Assembly: GCF_002901845.1 (NCBI RefSeq)
Contig: NZ_PPQE01000025.1
Span: forward strand, 885,686-949,685
Length of the DNA: 64,000 nucleotides
Origin: Staphylococcus hominis subsp. hominis
GTDB taxonomy: Bacteria; Bacillota; Bacilli; Staphylococcales; Staphylococcaceae
Direction of reading: 5' to 3'
Both the position numbers and the translations under genes were made by a program. This document shows positions 18,370-28,568 of this stretch, piece by piece. The notes beneath the pieces are model-generated. The model was given only the letters and a program-made list of their open reading frames with translations. It had not been told where the DNA came from and made no database searches. Each line of letters starts with the position of its first letter. Within the stretch, counting starts at the first letter, position 1.

Positions 18370-20136
18370 TTAATGACGAATTCTTAACGATAATTCTTCT
18401 AATTGTTTATCTGATACTTCACTTGGTGCATCCGTTAATAAGCAAGTTGCAGAAGCAGTTTTAGGGAAAGCGATGGTATCACGTAAATTAGTTCTATTTG
18501 TAAGTAACATAACTAATCTATCTAGACCTAAAGCAATGCCTCCATGTGGTGGTGCGCCGTATTTAAAGGCATCTAATAAGAAACCAAATTGATCTCTAGC
18601 TTGTTCTTTAGTAAATCCTAAAACTTCAAACATTTTTTCTTGTAATTCTCCGTCAGATATTCTGATTGATCCACCGCCTAATTCGTATCCATTTAATACT
18701 ACGTCATAAGCATTTGCTTGAACTTTTTCTGGTTCAGAGTCTAGTTTAGCAATATCTTCATCTTTAGGTGATGTAAACGGATGATGCGCAGCAACATAAC
18801 GTTTAGCATCTTCATCATATTCTAATAAAGGCCAATCTGTTACCCATAAGAAGTTTAATTTTGATTCATCAATTAATTTTAACTCTTTTGCAATTTTAAT
18901 TCGAAGTGCACCTAAACTTTGTGCCACAACATTTGGCTTATCTGCAACAAACATTACTAAATCTCCAGGTTTAGCACCTGTTAATTCTTTTAATGTGTTA
19001 ACATTCTCTTCTTCAAAGAATCTTGCTATCGGACCACTTAAGCCTTCATCTACAACTTTCACCCAAGCTAGACCCTTAGCACCATAGATATTTACAAATT
19101 CTGTTAATCCATCCATATCTTTACGTGTATAGTTATCTGCAGCACCTTCAGCAACGATTGCTTTAACTTCTCCGTCGTGTTCTACAGTATCTTTAAATAC
19201 TTTGAAATCCATTTCTTTTCCTAATTGAGACACATCTTGCAATTCCATACCAAAACGTGTATCTGGTTTATCAGAACCATATCGTTTCATTGCTTCATCA
19301 TATGTCATACGAGGGAATGGTGTTTGGATATCAATACCTTTTACATCTTTTACAACTTTAGAAAGCATTTCCTCGCCCATTTGAATAATATCTTCTTGAT
19401 CAACAAAACTCATTTCGATATCTACTTGTGTAAATTCAGGTTGACGATCAGCACGTAAATCCTCATCACGGAAACATTTTACAATTTGATAGTATTTATC
19501 AAAACCACTAATCATTAATAATTGTTTAAATAATTGTGGTGATTGTGGTAAAGCGTAAAATTCGCCTTCATGTACACGAGATGGCACTAAATAGTCTCTC
19601 GCACCTTCTGGTGTAGATTTTGTTAATACGGGTGTTTCAATATCAAAGAAACCATTATTATCAAGATATTGACGAATTGATCGAGTTGTTTGATGTCTCA
19701 TTTTAAATGTTTGAGCTAATTCTGGTCGTCTTAAATCTAAATAGCGATATTTAAGACGTATATTTTCATCAACACTTTGATTTTCTTCATTAATTGAAAA
19801 TGGAGGTGTCGCTGATTTATTAATTATATGAATATGAGATACTTGAACTTCTACTTGACCCGTTTTTATTTTTGGATTAACTGTTTCTGGGTCTCTTTTA
19901 GTGACTGAACCTTCGACTTCGACCACATATTCTGATCTTACAGTTTCAGCAATAGATAGAGCTTCTTTTGAAAAATCTGGATTGAATACAATTTGTACAA
20001 TTCCTTCTCTATCACGTAAATCAACAAAAATAAGGCCTCCTAAATCACGTCGATTATGAACCCAACCTTTTAGTGTTACTTTCTGACCTAATAATTCTTC
20101 AGTTACTAAACCACAGTATGTTGTTCTTTTACCCAT
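18370..20136 (-). CDS. aspS: Aspartyl-tRNA synthetase
   Basis: Class II synthetase of bacterial type, 588 aa. It has the N-terminal OB-fold anticodon domain ([26 protein letters not shown]), the catalytic core with [23 protein letters not shown], the bacterial GAD insertion around residues 290-420, and the C-terminal motif 3 [10 protein letters not shown]. Its ATG overlaps the hisS stop by one base, so hisS and aspS form one operon driven from the hisS T-box leader. Confidence 0.98.
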   Translation of the reverse strand: MGKRTTYCGLVTEELLGQKVTLKGWVHNRRDLGGLIFVDLRDREGIVQIVFNPDFSKEALSIAETVRSEYVVEVEGSVTKRDPETVNPKIKTGQVEVQVSHIHIINKSATPPFSINEENQSVDENIRLKYRYLDLRRPELAQTFKMRHQTTRSIRQYLDNNGFFDIETPVLTKSTPEGARDYLVPSRVHEGEFYALPQSPQLFKQLLMISGFDKYYQIVKCFRDEDLRADRQPEFTQVDIEMSFVDQEDIIQMGEEMLSKVVKDVKGIDIQTPFPRMTYDEAMKRYGSDKPDTRFGMELQDVSQLGKEMDFKVFKDTVEHDGEVKAIVAEGAADNYTRKDMDGLTEFVNIYGAKGLAWVKVVDEGLSGPIARFFEEENVNTLKELTGAKPGDLVMFVADKPNVVAQSLGALRIKIAKELKLIDESKLNFLWVTDWPLLEYDEDAKRYVAAHHPFTSPKDEDIAKLDSEPEKVQANAYDVVLNGYELGGGSIRISDGELQEKMFEVLGFTKEQARDQFGFLLDAFKYGAPPHGGIALGLDRLVMLLTNRTNLRDTIAFPKTASATCLLTDAPSEVSDKQLEELSLRIRH

Positions 20137-21413
20137 TATTTATTCTCCTTTTCTTTATTAAAGAAACTAACTACTTCATCTAATTGAATTGTTTTTGTTT
20201 CACCTGTAGACATTTCTTTAACATCAATTTTATTATTGTCTAGCTCTTGGTCACCTATTACAATCGTATATTTAGCATTTAAACGATCAGCTTGCTTCAT
20301 TTGTCCCTTAATTTTTCGATTTAAGTAATCTTTATCAGCTTTCACGCCATGTTTTCTTAAATCATTTAAAAGTTTCACACTATATTGTTCAGCTTTTTTA
20401 CCCATCGTTACGACAAATAAATCGAAATCTTCATCCACATTCAATTCTATGTCTTCTTCTTCAAGTGCAAGAAGTAATCGTTCAATACTAAGGGCAAAAC
20501 CTATTCCTGTTTGCTTAGGACCATCTAATAACTCAAGAAGTCCATTATAACGACCTCCCCCACATAGCGTAGTAATAGCACCGTCATAATTTGGATTATC
20601 CATCATGAGTTCAAATGCTGTATGAGTATAATAATCAAGTCCACGCACTAAATTAGGATCTTCAACATAATTGATATCTAGTTGATCTAAATGATGTTTA
20701 ACCGCTTCATAATAAGCCTTTGATTCATCATTTAAGTAATCTGTAATTCTTGGAGCATGTTTAACTGCTTCTTTGTCTCTATCAATCTTACAATCTAAGA
20801 TTCTCATTGGGTTTGTATGCAAACGTGATTGACAATCATTACAAAATGTATCAATGACAGGTTCAAAATGCTTCATTAATGCTTCATTATATTCTTTACG
20901 AGATGCTTGGTCTCCTATACTATTAATCACTAGTTTTAGATGTTTTAAACCAAATGATTCATATATATGCATTACCATTGCTAATACTTCTGCATCAATA
21001 CTTGGATTTTCTGCTCCTATTGCTTCTACACCAAATTGATTAAATTGTCGATAACGTCCTTTTTGTTTTCGTTCGTATCTAAACATTGGTCCATTATAGT
21101 AAAGCTTAATAGGTTGATTAGGTTCACCCTGCATTTTATTTTCAATATATGATCGCACTACTGCTGCAGTTCCTTCAGGTCTTAATGTGATACTTCTATC
21201 GCCTTTGTCTTTAAACGTATACATCTCTTTTTGAACGACATCAGTAGAATCTCCTACACCTCTTGCAAATAAGTCAGTACTTTCAAATATTGGGGTACGT
21301 ATCTCTTTATAATTGTATAATTTCATTAATTCATCTAATTTATTTTCAATATATCGCCATTTTGCAGACTCTTGAGGTAAAATATCTTGCGTTCCTCTAG
21401 GAATCTTAATCAT
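20136..21413 (-). CDS. hisS: Histidyl-tRNA synthetase
   Basis: Class II synthetase, 425 aa. It starts [16 protein letters not shown], has motif 2 [19 protein letters not shown], the histidine-binding [14 protein letters not shown] loop and the [15 protein letters not shown] motif 3. The C-terminal anticodon-binding domain begins around residue 330. It is first in the hisS-aspS operon and sits behind a T-box leader. The start ATG has a GGAGTG site. Confidence 0.98.
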   Translation of the reverse strand: MIKIPRGTQDILPQESAKWRYIENKLDELMKLYNYKEIRTPIFESTDLFARGVGDSTDVVQKEMYTFKDKGDRSITLRPEGTAAVVRSYIENKMQGEPNQPIKLYYNGPMFRYERKQKGRYRQFNQFGVEAIGAENPSIDAEVLAMVMHIYESFGLKHLKLVINSIGDQASRKEYNEALMKHFEPVIDTFCNDCQSRLHTNPMRILDCKIDRDKEAVKHAPRITDYLNDESKAYYEAVKHHLDQLDINYVEDPNLVRGLDYYTHTAFELMMDNPNYDGAITTLCGGGRYNGLLELLDGPKQTGIGFALSIERLLLALEEEDIELNVDEDFDLFVVTMGKKAEQYSVKLLNDLRKHGVKADKDYLNRKIKGQMKQADRLNAKYTIVIGDQELDNNKIDVKEMSTGETKTIQLDEVVSFFNKEKENK

Positions 21414-21460
21414 ACAATCACTCCTTCTAAATTGTTGTTAACTATTAAAATTCTTTAATA

Positions 21461-21726
21461 AAAAAGTCCCTTATATAGCTTCATGCTATATAAGGGACGA
21501 TATGCCGTGTTGCCACCCTAATTGAGAATAAAAATATTCTCCACTCATCACGTGTAACGTACGCAAACCGGCTTTATTTTATCAAAGCACCTTTTCTTGT
21601 GTTCAAAGATACCAATGTACTAGTATAATCTTTCAGCCTAGGATTACTTCTCTTCACAATCATTATGATTGTCCACTATTTCATTAGTCTTTTCAAGAAT
21701 ACAAACGGTATTATTTATAAAGTTCA
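21461..21726 (-). promoter_or_regulatory. T-box riboswitch upstream of hisS-aspS
   Basis: The minus strand has the T-box AGGGTGGCAACACGGC (21519-21504) followed by a terminator with a perfect 14-bp stem (21466-21498) and T-tract. Stem I ends in a specifier loop reading GAACACAAG near 21605-21597; the His codon CAC is at 21601-21599. The spacing from GAA to CAC is one base shorter than in the alaS and valS leaders in this window, so the exact register is less certain than the T-box itself. Confidence 0.93.
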
Positions 21727-21732
21727 CTGATT

Positions 21733-21761
21733 ATGATACCGATTTTAGGAAAAGTTTGCAA
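21733..21761 (-). promoter_or_regulatory. hisS-aspS promoter
   Basis: TTGCAA (21761-21756), 17-nt spacer, TATCAT (21738-21733), directly upstream of the T-box leader and 3 bp beyond the lytH stop. Confidence 0.75.
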
Positions 21762-21764
21762 GTA

Positions 21765-22640
21765 TTATGAAGCAAAATATTGCTTTAATCCATCTACGAC
21801 TGCTTCTTCTACCACCTGTCTATGTAATTGATTTCTAATCATTTTTTCATCAGTAGGATTACTTATATAGCCTAATTCAAGTAACACAGCTGGTTTATTC
21901 GTTTGTCTTAAAACTTGATAATTTTGTTGACGAACACCACGATTAGAAAGTAATGACTTTTTTTGAATATTCGCATTTAATATTTCTGCTAATGTTTCTT
22001 GACTATTTTGATACCAATATACAGTAGCGCCATTAGCATTATGACTATCTAATGAGTCATTATGAATACTTATAAATACATCGCCTGTCGCTTTTCTATT
22101 ATCTAAGCTTACATAACTATCATCTGTTCTCGTCAATTTAACATGCGCTCCTGCTTTTTCTAATGCCCGTTTTAATTCAAGTGCTGTTTTCAAAGTATAG
22201 TTTTTTTCGAGAGATTTAAGAGCCGTGGAGCTTGAGGCTCCCTGATCACTACCTCCATGACCAGGATCAAGTACCACAGTTTTATTCTTAAAAGGATTTT
22301 CCTGTTTATTGACATCAGCTTTAATATTCAAACTCGTATGCCAACCAGCAACCCACCCTTTTTTATCTCCTTTAGCATTTTGGACTTCAATCCATTTTCC
22401 TGTAGTCTTTAATTTTTTAAAACTATCTCCTTTTTCAACTTTATATATCACCGGATAGCCTGCATTAGGACCTGTTCTTATTTCTGCATCTTCCGTTATT
22501 GTTAGTCTATTACTATCTTGATCATTATGATTCATAAACATAAATAATAATATTATAAAAAGAATAAATAATAACACTACTACTAACGTCAACATATTTT
22601 TTAGATCATGTTTAGTTAACCATGTATCTAATTTATTCAT
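21765..22640 (-). CDS. lytH: Membrane-anchored N-acetylmuramoyl-L-alanine amidase LytH
   Basis: Cell-wall amidase of S. aureus LytH type, which removes stem peptides and with the membrane protein ActH controls where peptidoglycan is made. The 291 aa comprise a short cytoplasmic N-terminus, one membrane segment (about 17-36), an SH3b domain (about 45-105, [21 protein letters not shown]) and an Amidase_3 catalytic domain. Zinc ligands are visible in [14 protein letters not shown], the Glu of [12 protein letters not shown], and [11 protein letters not shown], with the catalytic Glu in LLELGYISN. It overlaps dtd by 4 bp. Confidence 0.95.
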   Translation of the reverse strand: MNKLDTWLTKHDLKNMLTLVVVLLFILFIILLFMFMNHNDQDSNRLTITEDAEIRTGPNAGYPVIYKVEKGDSFKKLKTTGKWIEVQNAKGDKKGWVAGWHTSLNIKADVNKQENPFKNKTVVLDPGHGGSDQGASSSTALKSLEKNYTLKTALELKRALEKAGAHVKLTRTDDSYVSLDNRKATGDVFISIHNDSLDSHNANGATVYWYQNSQETLAEILNANIQKKSLLSNRGVRQQNYQVLRQTNKPAVLLELGYISNPTDEKMIRNQLHRQVVEEAVVDGLKQYFAS

Positions 22641-23089
22641 ATTACTTTGCCATCCTGACTTTCATATATAATCGTTACGGGACCATCATTAATAATTTCA
22701 ACTTCCATATCTGTCCCAAATTCACCAGTTTGAATATCAATATCATACTTTTGAAGTTCAGAGTTAAACTTATCGTATAATATTTTGGCATCTTCAGGTC
22801 GCATGGATTGTGAGAAACCTGGTCTATTACCTTTTTTAACTTCTGCATAAAGTGTAAATTGAGAAATAGATAAAATCGCACCATTAATTTGTTGAATATT
22901 TAAATTTAATTTCCCGTTATCATCTTCAAACAAACGTGCGTTAACAATTTTCTTCGCTAATACTTCTATATCAGCTTCCGTCGAATTTTTCCCAACACCT
23001 ACTAATAAACAATAACCTTTTTCAATTTGGTTATGAATAGATTTATTAGTGACAGATGCTCGTTTTACTCTTTGTACAACTATTTTCAT
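22637..23089 (-). CDS. dtd: D-aminoacyl-tRNA deacylase
   Basis: Hydrolyses D-amino acids mischarged on tRNA. The length of 150 aa is standard. The two signature segments are present: [17 protein letters not shown] around residues 78-94 and DGPVTI near the C-terminus (the cross-subunit Gly-Pro motif). It lies 15 bp after relA and overlaps lytH by 4 bp, the usual relA-dtd order in Firmicutes. Confidence 0.97.
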   Translation of the reverse strand: MKIVVQRVKRASVTNKSIHNQIEKGYCLLVGVGKNSTEADIEVLAKKIVNARLFEDDNGKLNLNIQQINGAILSISQFTLYAEVKKGNRPGFSQSMRPEDAKILYDKFNSELQKYDIDIQTGEFGTDMEVEIINDGPVTIIYESQDGKVI

Positions 23090-23104
23090 ACCTTAGCACC
23101 TCTT

Positions 23105-25294
23105 TTAATTCCATACTCTAGAAACTGTATAAATATCACTCAATTGTTTAAGTTTTTCAACTACACGAAATACATCATTTACATTTTTAACCATAACGCT
23201 AATTGTAATGATTGCATTCTTGTCAATATCAGATCGTGCATTCATTTTAATAATACTTCCTACAGTTGAATTTACGGCTTGAATCACTTCATTGAGTAAC
23301 CCATTTCGATCATATGCATTGACTTCTAAATCTACTTGATAACGTTGTGTTGAATCTTTTGATTTAACCCATTCGACATTAATTAATCTCTCGTTTTCAT
23401 TTTTAATATTTGGGCAATCTGATCTATGAACTTTAATACCATGTCCTTTAGTGATGTATCCAACAATATCATCACCAGGAATTGGATTACAACATTTAGA
23501 TAGTTTGATTAAAACATTTTCTAATCCTTCGACATAAACCCCGCTATCAGTAATGATATCTTCTTTAATTGGTGATGTTTTAATGACTTCTTGTGCTTCA
23601 TTTAATGCTTTTTGTTTATCTTGTATACGCTGTCTTTCTGTTAATTTATTCACTACTTGTAATGCAGTAACTCCACCAAAACCTACTGCAGCATATAAAT
23701 CATCATCATTGGCAAAATGATATTTTTCGTTAACGACTTCAATATTTTTTTCTGTTAGAATCTCATCAACTCGATAACCTTGTTCTTTAATTTCCGCTTC
23801 TACCATAAATTTACCTTTTTCTATATTAGAAGAACGATCTTGCTTTTTAAAGAAACTTTTTATTTTACTTTTTGCTCCAGATGATTTAACAATTTTCAAC
23901 CAATCTCTACTTGGACCATATGAATGTTTACTTGTGCGAATTTCTATAATATCGCCTGTCTTAAGTATATAATCTATAGGCACAATTTTACCATTAACTT
24001 TTGCGCCAATCATTTTATTACCAACTTCGCTATGAATGGCATAAGCAAAATCAATAGGGACTGCGCCATAAGGTAATTCAATCACATCACTTGCTGGCGT
24101 AAATGCATATACTTTATCACTTTGTAAATCATATTTAAGTGATTCCATAAATTCTTGTGCATCTGAAGATGTATGGTCAGTTTCTGCAAGCTCTTTTAAC
24201 CAGTTAAGTTTATTTTGGAAATCTTGTGTTTTAGAATTTATTGTTTTACCTTCTTTATATGCCCAATGCGCTGCCACCCCATGCTCAGCAATTTCGTGCA
24301 TTTCAAATGTTCGAATTTGAATTTCTAAAGGATCACCATTAGGTCCAACAACAGTAGTGTGTAATGATTGATACATATTTTGCTTTGGCATAGCGATATA
24401 ATCTTTAAAACGACCTGGCATCGGTTTCCATAATGTATGAACTAGGCCTAAAATAGCATAACAATCATTAATTGAATTCACAATCACTCGTATAGCTAAT
24501 AAATCAAATATTTGATCAAATTGTTTTTTTTGTTTTACCATCTTACGATAAATACTGTAAATATGTTTAGGGCGACCGCTTATTTCACCTTGGATATTCA
24601 TTTTATTCATTTCAGTTTGAATTTTATCCATAGCATTTTGAATATATGCTTCACGTTCACTACGTTTTTTCTTCATTAAATTAACAATTCTAAAATACTG
24701 AACACTATCGATATAACGTAACGCAATATCTTCCAATTCCCATTTAATGGTATTAATACCTAGACGATGCGCTAAAGGTGCATAGATTTCTAATGTTTCT
24801 TTAGAAATACGAATTTGTTTTTCTCTAGCCATTGCTTTTAACGTTCTCATATTATGTAAGCGGTCAGCTAATTTAACTAATATGACACGAACATCCTTAG
24901 CTATCGCAATAAATAACTTTCTATGGTTTTCAGCTTGTTGTTCCTCTTTAGAACGGTATTTAACTTTTATTAACTTCGTTACACCATCTACAATTCGTGC
25001 AATTTCTTCATTAAACATATTCTTTACGTCTTCAAATGTATATGGTGTATCCTCTATCACATCGTGTAAAAAGCCAGCTACAATTGTTGGTCCATCTAAG
25101 CGCATTTCTGTTAATATACCTGCTACTTGAATTGGATGCATAATATATGGTAGCCCATTTTTTCGAAACTGTCCTTGATGTGCTTCATAAGCAATATGAT
25201 AACTTTTTAAAACATATTGATAATCATCTGCTGATAAATAGGATTTAGCTTTATTTAGTACTTCATCAGCACTATATGGATACTCGTTATTCAA
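23105..25294 (-). CDS. relA: Bifunctional (p)ppGpp synthetase/hydrolase RelA (RSH)
   Basis: Long RSH enzyme that makes and degrades (p)ppGpp in the stringent response. The 729 aa contain the HD hydrolase domain (H53, HD at 77-78 in FLHDVIEDT), the synthetase domain ([21 protein letters not shown]), a TGS domain ([17 protein letters not shown]), a Cys-rich region ([15 protein letters not shown]) and a C-terminal ACT domain. An intact HD motif indicates active hydrolase. The start is TTG with GGGGTG 7 nt upstream. It is separated from apt by a terminator, so it has its own promoter. Confidence 0.97.
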   Translation of the reverse strand: MNNEYPYSADEVLNKAKSYLSADDYQYVLKSYHIAYEAHQGQFRKNGLPYIMHPIQVAGILTEMRLDGPTIVAGFLHDVIEDTPYTFEDVKNMFNEEIARIVDGVTKLIKVKYRSKEEQQAENHRKLFIAIAKDVRVILVKLADRLHNMRTLKAMAREKQIRISKETLEIYAPLAHRLGINTIKWELEDIALRYIDSVQYFRIVNLMKKKRSEREAYIQNAMDKIQTEMNKMNIQGEISGRPKHIYSIYRKMVKQKKQFDQIFDLLAIRVIVNSINDCYAILGLVHTLWKPMPGRFKDYIAMPKQNMYQSLHTTVVGPNGDPLEIQIRTFEMHEIAEHGVAAHWAYKEGKTINSKTQDFQNKLNWLKELAETDHTSSDAQEFMESLKYDLQSDKVYAFTPASDVIELPYGAVPIDFAYAIHSEVGNKMIGAKVNGKIVPIDYILKTGDIIEIRTSKHSYGPSRDWLKIVKSSGAKSKIKSFFKKQDRSSNIEKGKFMVEAEIKEQGYRVDEILTEKNIEVVNEKYHFANDDDLYAAVGFGGVTALQVVNKLTERQRIQDKQKALNEAQEVIKTSPIKEDIITDSGVYVEGLENVLIKLSKCCNPIPGDDIVGYITKGHGIKVHRSDCPNIKNENERLINVEWVKSKDSTQRYQVDLEVNAYDRNGLLNEVIQAVNSTVGSIIKMNARSDIDKNAIITISVMVKNVNDVFRVVEKLKQLSDIYTVSRVWN

Positions 25295-25554
25295 TATATG
25301 ACACCCCGACTTTTTAATATTTCAAATACTCTACCGATAACCGAATCATTGAAAATCAAGACATTTCTTTTCATTACTTAATTAATCCGAGTACCACTCC
25401 TATTAATTAAAGATGCGTGAGTATTAATGTAATTTTAACAAAAGTATTAAAATCTCTAAAAGATTAACTTTGGTTTAAATAATAGTTATATAATACTACA
25501 AGTTTTTAAATAAATAAATGTGATTAGATTAATGATGATACAACGATAAATAAA
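25295..25554. other. relA upstream region, no gene
   Basis: About 260 bp of AT-rich sequence between the relA start and the apt terminator. No open reading frame of interest is present. It must contain the relA promoter, but no hexamer pair stands out clearly. A short GAGTGGTACTC element lies on the minus strand near 25400 and superficially resembles part of a T-box, without a recognisable stem I or terminator. Confidence 0.5.
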
Positions 25555-25595
25555 AAAGCGAGATAGTATTCAATCTGAATTCCTACACTCGCTTT
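25555..25595 (-). terminator. apt terminator
   Basis: 8-bp basal stem AAAGCGAG / CTCGCTTT with an inner GAATTCAG..TTGAATAC arm, followed by TTTTTTA on the minus strand. T-rich sequence also follows on the plus strand. Confidence 0.8.
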
Positions 25596-25629
25596 AAAGT
25601 ATATATTAATCTAATTACTAAATTAATGA

Positions 25630-26148
25630 CTATTCATCGTAAGAAATTAAACTCATGACATCATAGTCTTTAATTTTTTCCATACCATTTAAATATTTTA
25701 ATTCAATAATAAAAGCTATTCCAACAACAATACCACCTAATTTTTCTACTAATTTAATAGCCGCTTCAATTGTTCCACCTGTCGCTAATAAATCATCAGT
25801 GATTAAAACACGTTGTCCTGGTTTAATTGCATCTTTATGCATTGTTAAAACATTTGTCCCATATTCTAAGTCGTATTCATAGCGAATAACTTCACGTGGT
25901 AATTTTCCTTCTTTTCTTACAGGTGCAAATCCAATTCCCATTGAGTACGCAACTGGACAGCCAATAATAAATCCTCTTGCTTCAGGGCCTACAACAATAT
26001 CAACGTTACGATCTTTTGCATACTTTACAATTTGATCAGTTGCATAACCGTATGCTTCACCATTATCCATAATAGTTGTAATATCTTTGAAACTAACACC
26101 TGGTTTAGGCCAGCCTTGTACTTCAGATACGTATTGCTTTAAATCCAT
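25630..26148 (-). CDS. apt: Adenine phosphoribosyltransferase
   Basis: Converts adenine and PRPP to AMP in purine salvage. The 172-residue protein has the PRPP-binding motif [13 protein letters not shown] (about residues 115-127), the VVGPEARGF loop and the flexible RKEGKLPRE hood. It lies 21 bp downstream of recJ in the usual recJ-apt-relA order and ends at a terminator. Confidence 0.97.
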   Translation of the reverse strand: MDLKQYVSEVQGWPKPGVSFKDITTIMDNGEAYGYATDQIVKYAKDRNVDIVVGPEARGFIIGCPVAYSMGIGFAPVRKEGKLPREVIRYEYDLEYGTNVLTMHKDAIKPGQRVLITDDLLATGGTIEAAIKLVEKLGGIVVGIAFIIELKYLNGMEKIKDYDVMSLISYDE

Positions 26149-26169
26149 TTAAAAATTTCCTCCTATGCG

Positions 26170-28443
26170 TTACGCTTTTTGAGCTTTAATCCAATTCTTA
26201 AGATGTGAAAAGTCATCATAAAGCATTAATTTTTCAACTTCAATTCTTGACTGTCTCGATTTATAAACTTGACTCGACTCAATAGATTGTTTACTTGGAT
26301 TATCATTTATTTTAATTATACCATTTTCTTCGTAAATAAAACTTAGGTCAAGAAATACTTTTAAAATAAACTTTAAAGTATTTGGCTTAATATTTAAGTA
26401 TTGACATAATTGTAAACCTTCTTTTTCTAAATTCATTTCTTTCCTAATGAATAGTGCCTTATAACTTTGTTTAAATAGATGACTACTCGGTAACCCCTCG
26501 AAATAAATTGAATGTTGATGGTGTAATACTAAATAGAGTTGTGAGTATTCTAAATGTTTTAGAGATTGTTTAACACTATCTAAATCAGTTGGTAAATCAC
26601 GAAATACAATCGTATTATATGATGAATCAATTGTTTCACCGTAGTGGAAATAATTCTCCCCTAGCTTCTCTTTTTTAGAATGAATGACAAAAGCAACATT
26701 TTTAGATGACGTATCAATGTTAAGTTGTTTACGTTTACTTCTATAATCTAATATTTGCTCATTTTGAGTCGCTAAATCTTGTATCATCATTTGAGGTGTC
26801 TGATTGCCATTCCACTCATTTATTTGTAAATGTCCTATGATATTGACGGGTTGGCCTAATTCTATTTGTGTAATTAAACCACCATTTTTCCAAAATAAAT
26901 GTTGTAACTTAGCTTGACCAGTTACTAATTTTAAATGATTTTTATCTTTTCCAATCGCTTTAACATCATTAACTTCTGTATCATCCAATTCAAATAAAGG
27001 TTTTTCAAAATCAGTACCAAACGGTTTCAGTATTTTAATATCATGAATATTTGATACAGTAATGTCATCTTCTGAAAGTTTAGTCGTAATATGTTTTGTT
27101 GGTTCTAAAGAAGTATGTTTAGAAAGCTGAACCATCCACTCATTTAGTCCTTTTGATAATGCATCAATATTATCAATCTCCATCGTCATTCCAGCTGCCA
27201 TATGATGACCACCAAATTTAGATATCAAATCTTGATGTGCACTTAAAATTTCGAACATGGACACTTGTTCAATACTTCTAGCTGAACCTTTTGCATGATG
27301 TTGTTCTAAATCTATATTTAAAATAAGAGTGGGTAAAGCATAAGTTTCTACAATTTTTGAAGCCACAATACCTAATACTCCCTCATGCCATCCTTCTTTA
27401 GCTAAAAGTAAAAATTTGTCGCCATTTTCAACTTTTTCATTAGCCATCAATAGGGCTTCTTCTGTTATTTGAGCTACAATATCTTTACGTTCAATGTTAA
27501 ATGCCTCTACTTGTTCAGCTAAAAAATTCGCCTCTTCAGAATCTTCTGCCATCAGTAATTCCGCTGCTAATGACGCATCTTCTAATCTACCTACCGCATT
27601 TAAACGAGGTCCAATAATGAAACCAATTGTTTCTTCATCTATCTCATCATTAAATCCTGCTTGATTTAATAATGATTGAATTTGAAATGGACAGGATTGA
27701 TTTAAATATTTAAGACCTTCTTGAACAATCGTTCTGTTTTCATCAGTCAGTGACACTAAATCTGCAATCGTCCCAATAGTTGCAAGAACTATGAAATATT
27801 CTGGAGGATGATCTATTAAACATTGCGATAATTTGTATGCGACACCGGCTCCACATAAATATTTAAATGGATACTCAAATTCTGGATGCATAGGATGAAT
27901 AATGGCATATGCTTTTGGTAATGTACGGCCTATTTCATGATGGTCTGTAACAATTACATCGACTCCTAATACTTGTACCATTTCAATTTCTTCATGACCT
28001 TGTATTCCATTGTCAACTGTAATAATAAGTGATACGCCTTCATCGTAAGCATTTTGAAAGGCGTATTTATTTGGGCCATAACCTTCGCTAAATCGATTAG
28101 GAATATACCAACCGACTTCAGCGCCCAATTTCCGCAGTGTTTGAACTAATATCGTTGTAGATGTTACGCCATCGGCATCATAGTCTCCATATACTAATAT
28201 TCTTTCATTTTTATCAATCGCTAAATTAATTCGATCAACAGCTTTTTGCATATCACTCATTAGCCATGAATCATGCTTTTTATTTGTACCATTAATTAAT
28301 GTATTTATCTCATCGTACTGTGTAATCGATTTACTTTCTAAAATCTTTCTTACAATAGGAGATAAATTAAATTCCTTAATAATCTCAGACGATATATTTT
28401 GTTTAGGTGCTTCATAAAGCCATTTATATTTAGATTGAATCAT
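26170..28443 (-). CDS. recJ: Single-stranded-DNA exonuclease RecJ
   Basis: 5'-3' ssDNA exonuclease of recombination and mismatch repair. The 757 aa include the DHH phosphoesterase domain with YGDYDADGVTST and IVTDHHEIG, the GAGVAYKLSQ segment, the DHHA1 domain with KFGGHHMAAGM, an OB-fold, and a C-terminal extension of about 180 residues typical of the Firmicute long RecJ. It is co-transcribed with apt and preceded by the secDF terminator. Confidence 0.96.
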   Translation of the reverse strand: MIQSKYKWLYEAPKQNISSEIIKEFNLSPIVRKILESKSITQYDEINTLINGTNKKHDSWLMSDMQKAVDRINLAIDKNERILVYGDYDADGVTSTTILVQTLRKLGAEVGWYIPNRFSEGYGPNKYAFQNAYDEGVSLIITVDNGIQGHEEIEMVQVLGVDVIVTDHHEIGRTLPKAYAIIHPMHPEFEYPFKYLCGAGVAYKLSQCLIDHPPEYFIVLATIGTIADLVSLTDENRTIVQEGLKYLNQSCPFQIQSLLNQAGFNDEIDEETIGFIIGPRLNAVGRLEDASLAAELLMAEDSEEANFLAEQVEAFNIERKDIVAQITEEALLMANEKVENGDKFLLLAKEGWHEGVLGIVASKIVETYALPTLILNIDLEQHHAKGSARSIEQVSMFEILSAHQDLISKFGGHHMAAGMTMEIDNIDALSKGLNEWMVQLSKHTSLEPTKHITTKLSEDDITVSNIHDIKILKPFGTDFEKPLFELDDTEVNDVKAIGKDKNHLKLVTGQAKLQHLFWKNGGLITQIELGQPVNIIGHLQINEWNGNQTPQMMIQDLATQNEQILDYRSKRKQLNIDTSSKNVAFVIHSKKEKLGENYFHYGETIDSSYNTIVFRDLPTDLDSVKQSLKHLEYSQLYLVLHHQHSIYFEGLPSSHLFKQSYKALFIRKEMNLEKEGLQLCQYLNIKPNTLKFILKVFLDLSFIYEENGIIKINDNPSKQSIESSQVYKSRQSRIEVEKLMLYDDFSHLKNWIKAQKA

Positions 28444-28502
28444 AAAGTTATCCTTCCTTTTTCCACAAGCAATTATACCTAAAAAAAGAATAAATAAAAA
28501 GA

Positions 28503-28544
28503 GGAAGAAACACTGAATTCAATTAGAATTCTTTTGTTTCTTCC
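28503..28544 (-). terminator. secDF terminator
   Basis: 9-bp basal stem GGAAGAAAC / GTTTCTTCC with an inner GAATTC..GAATTC arm, followed by TCTTTTTATTTA on the minus strand. Confidence 0.82.
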
Positions 28545-28568
28545 ACTAATTTTATATCATATATTTAA

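Noticed and set aside
25385-25410. T-box-like element GAGTGGTACTC upstream of relA
   Set aside because: It has only partial similarity to the T-box core; no stem I, specifier loop or downstream terminator is visible, and relA is not a usual T-box target.
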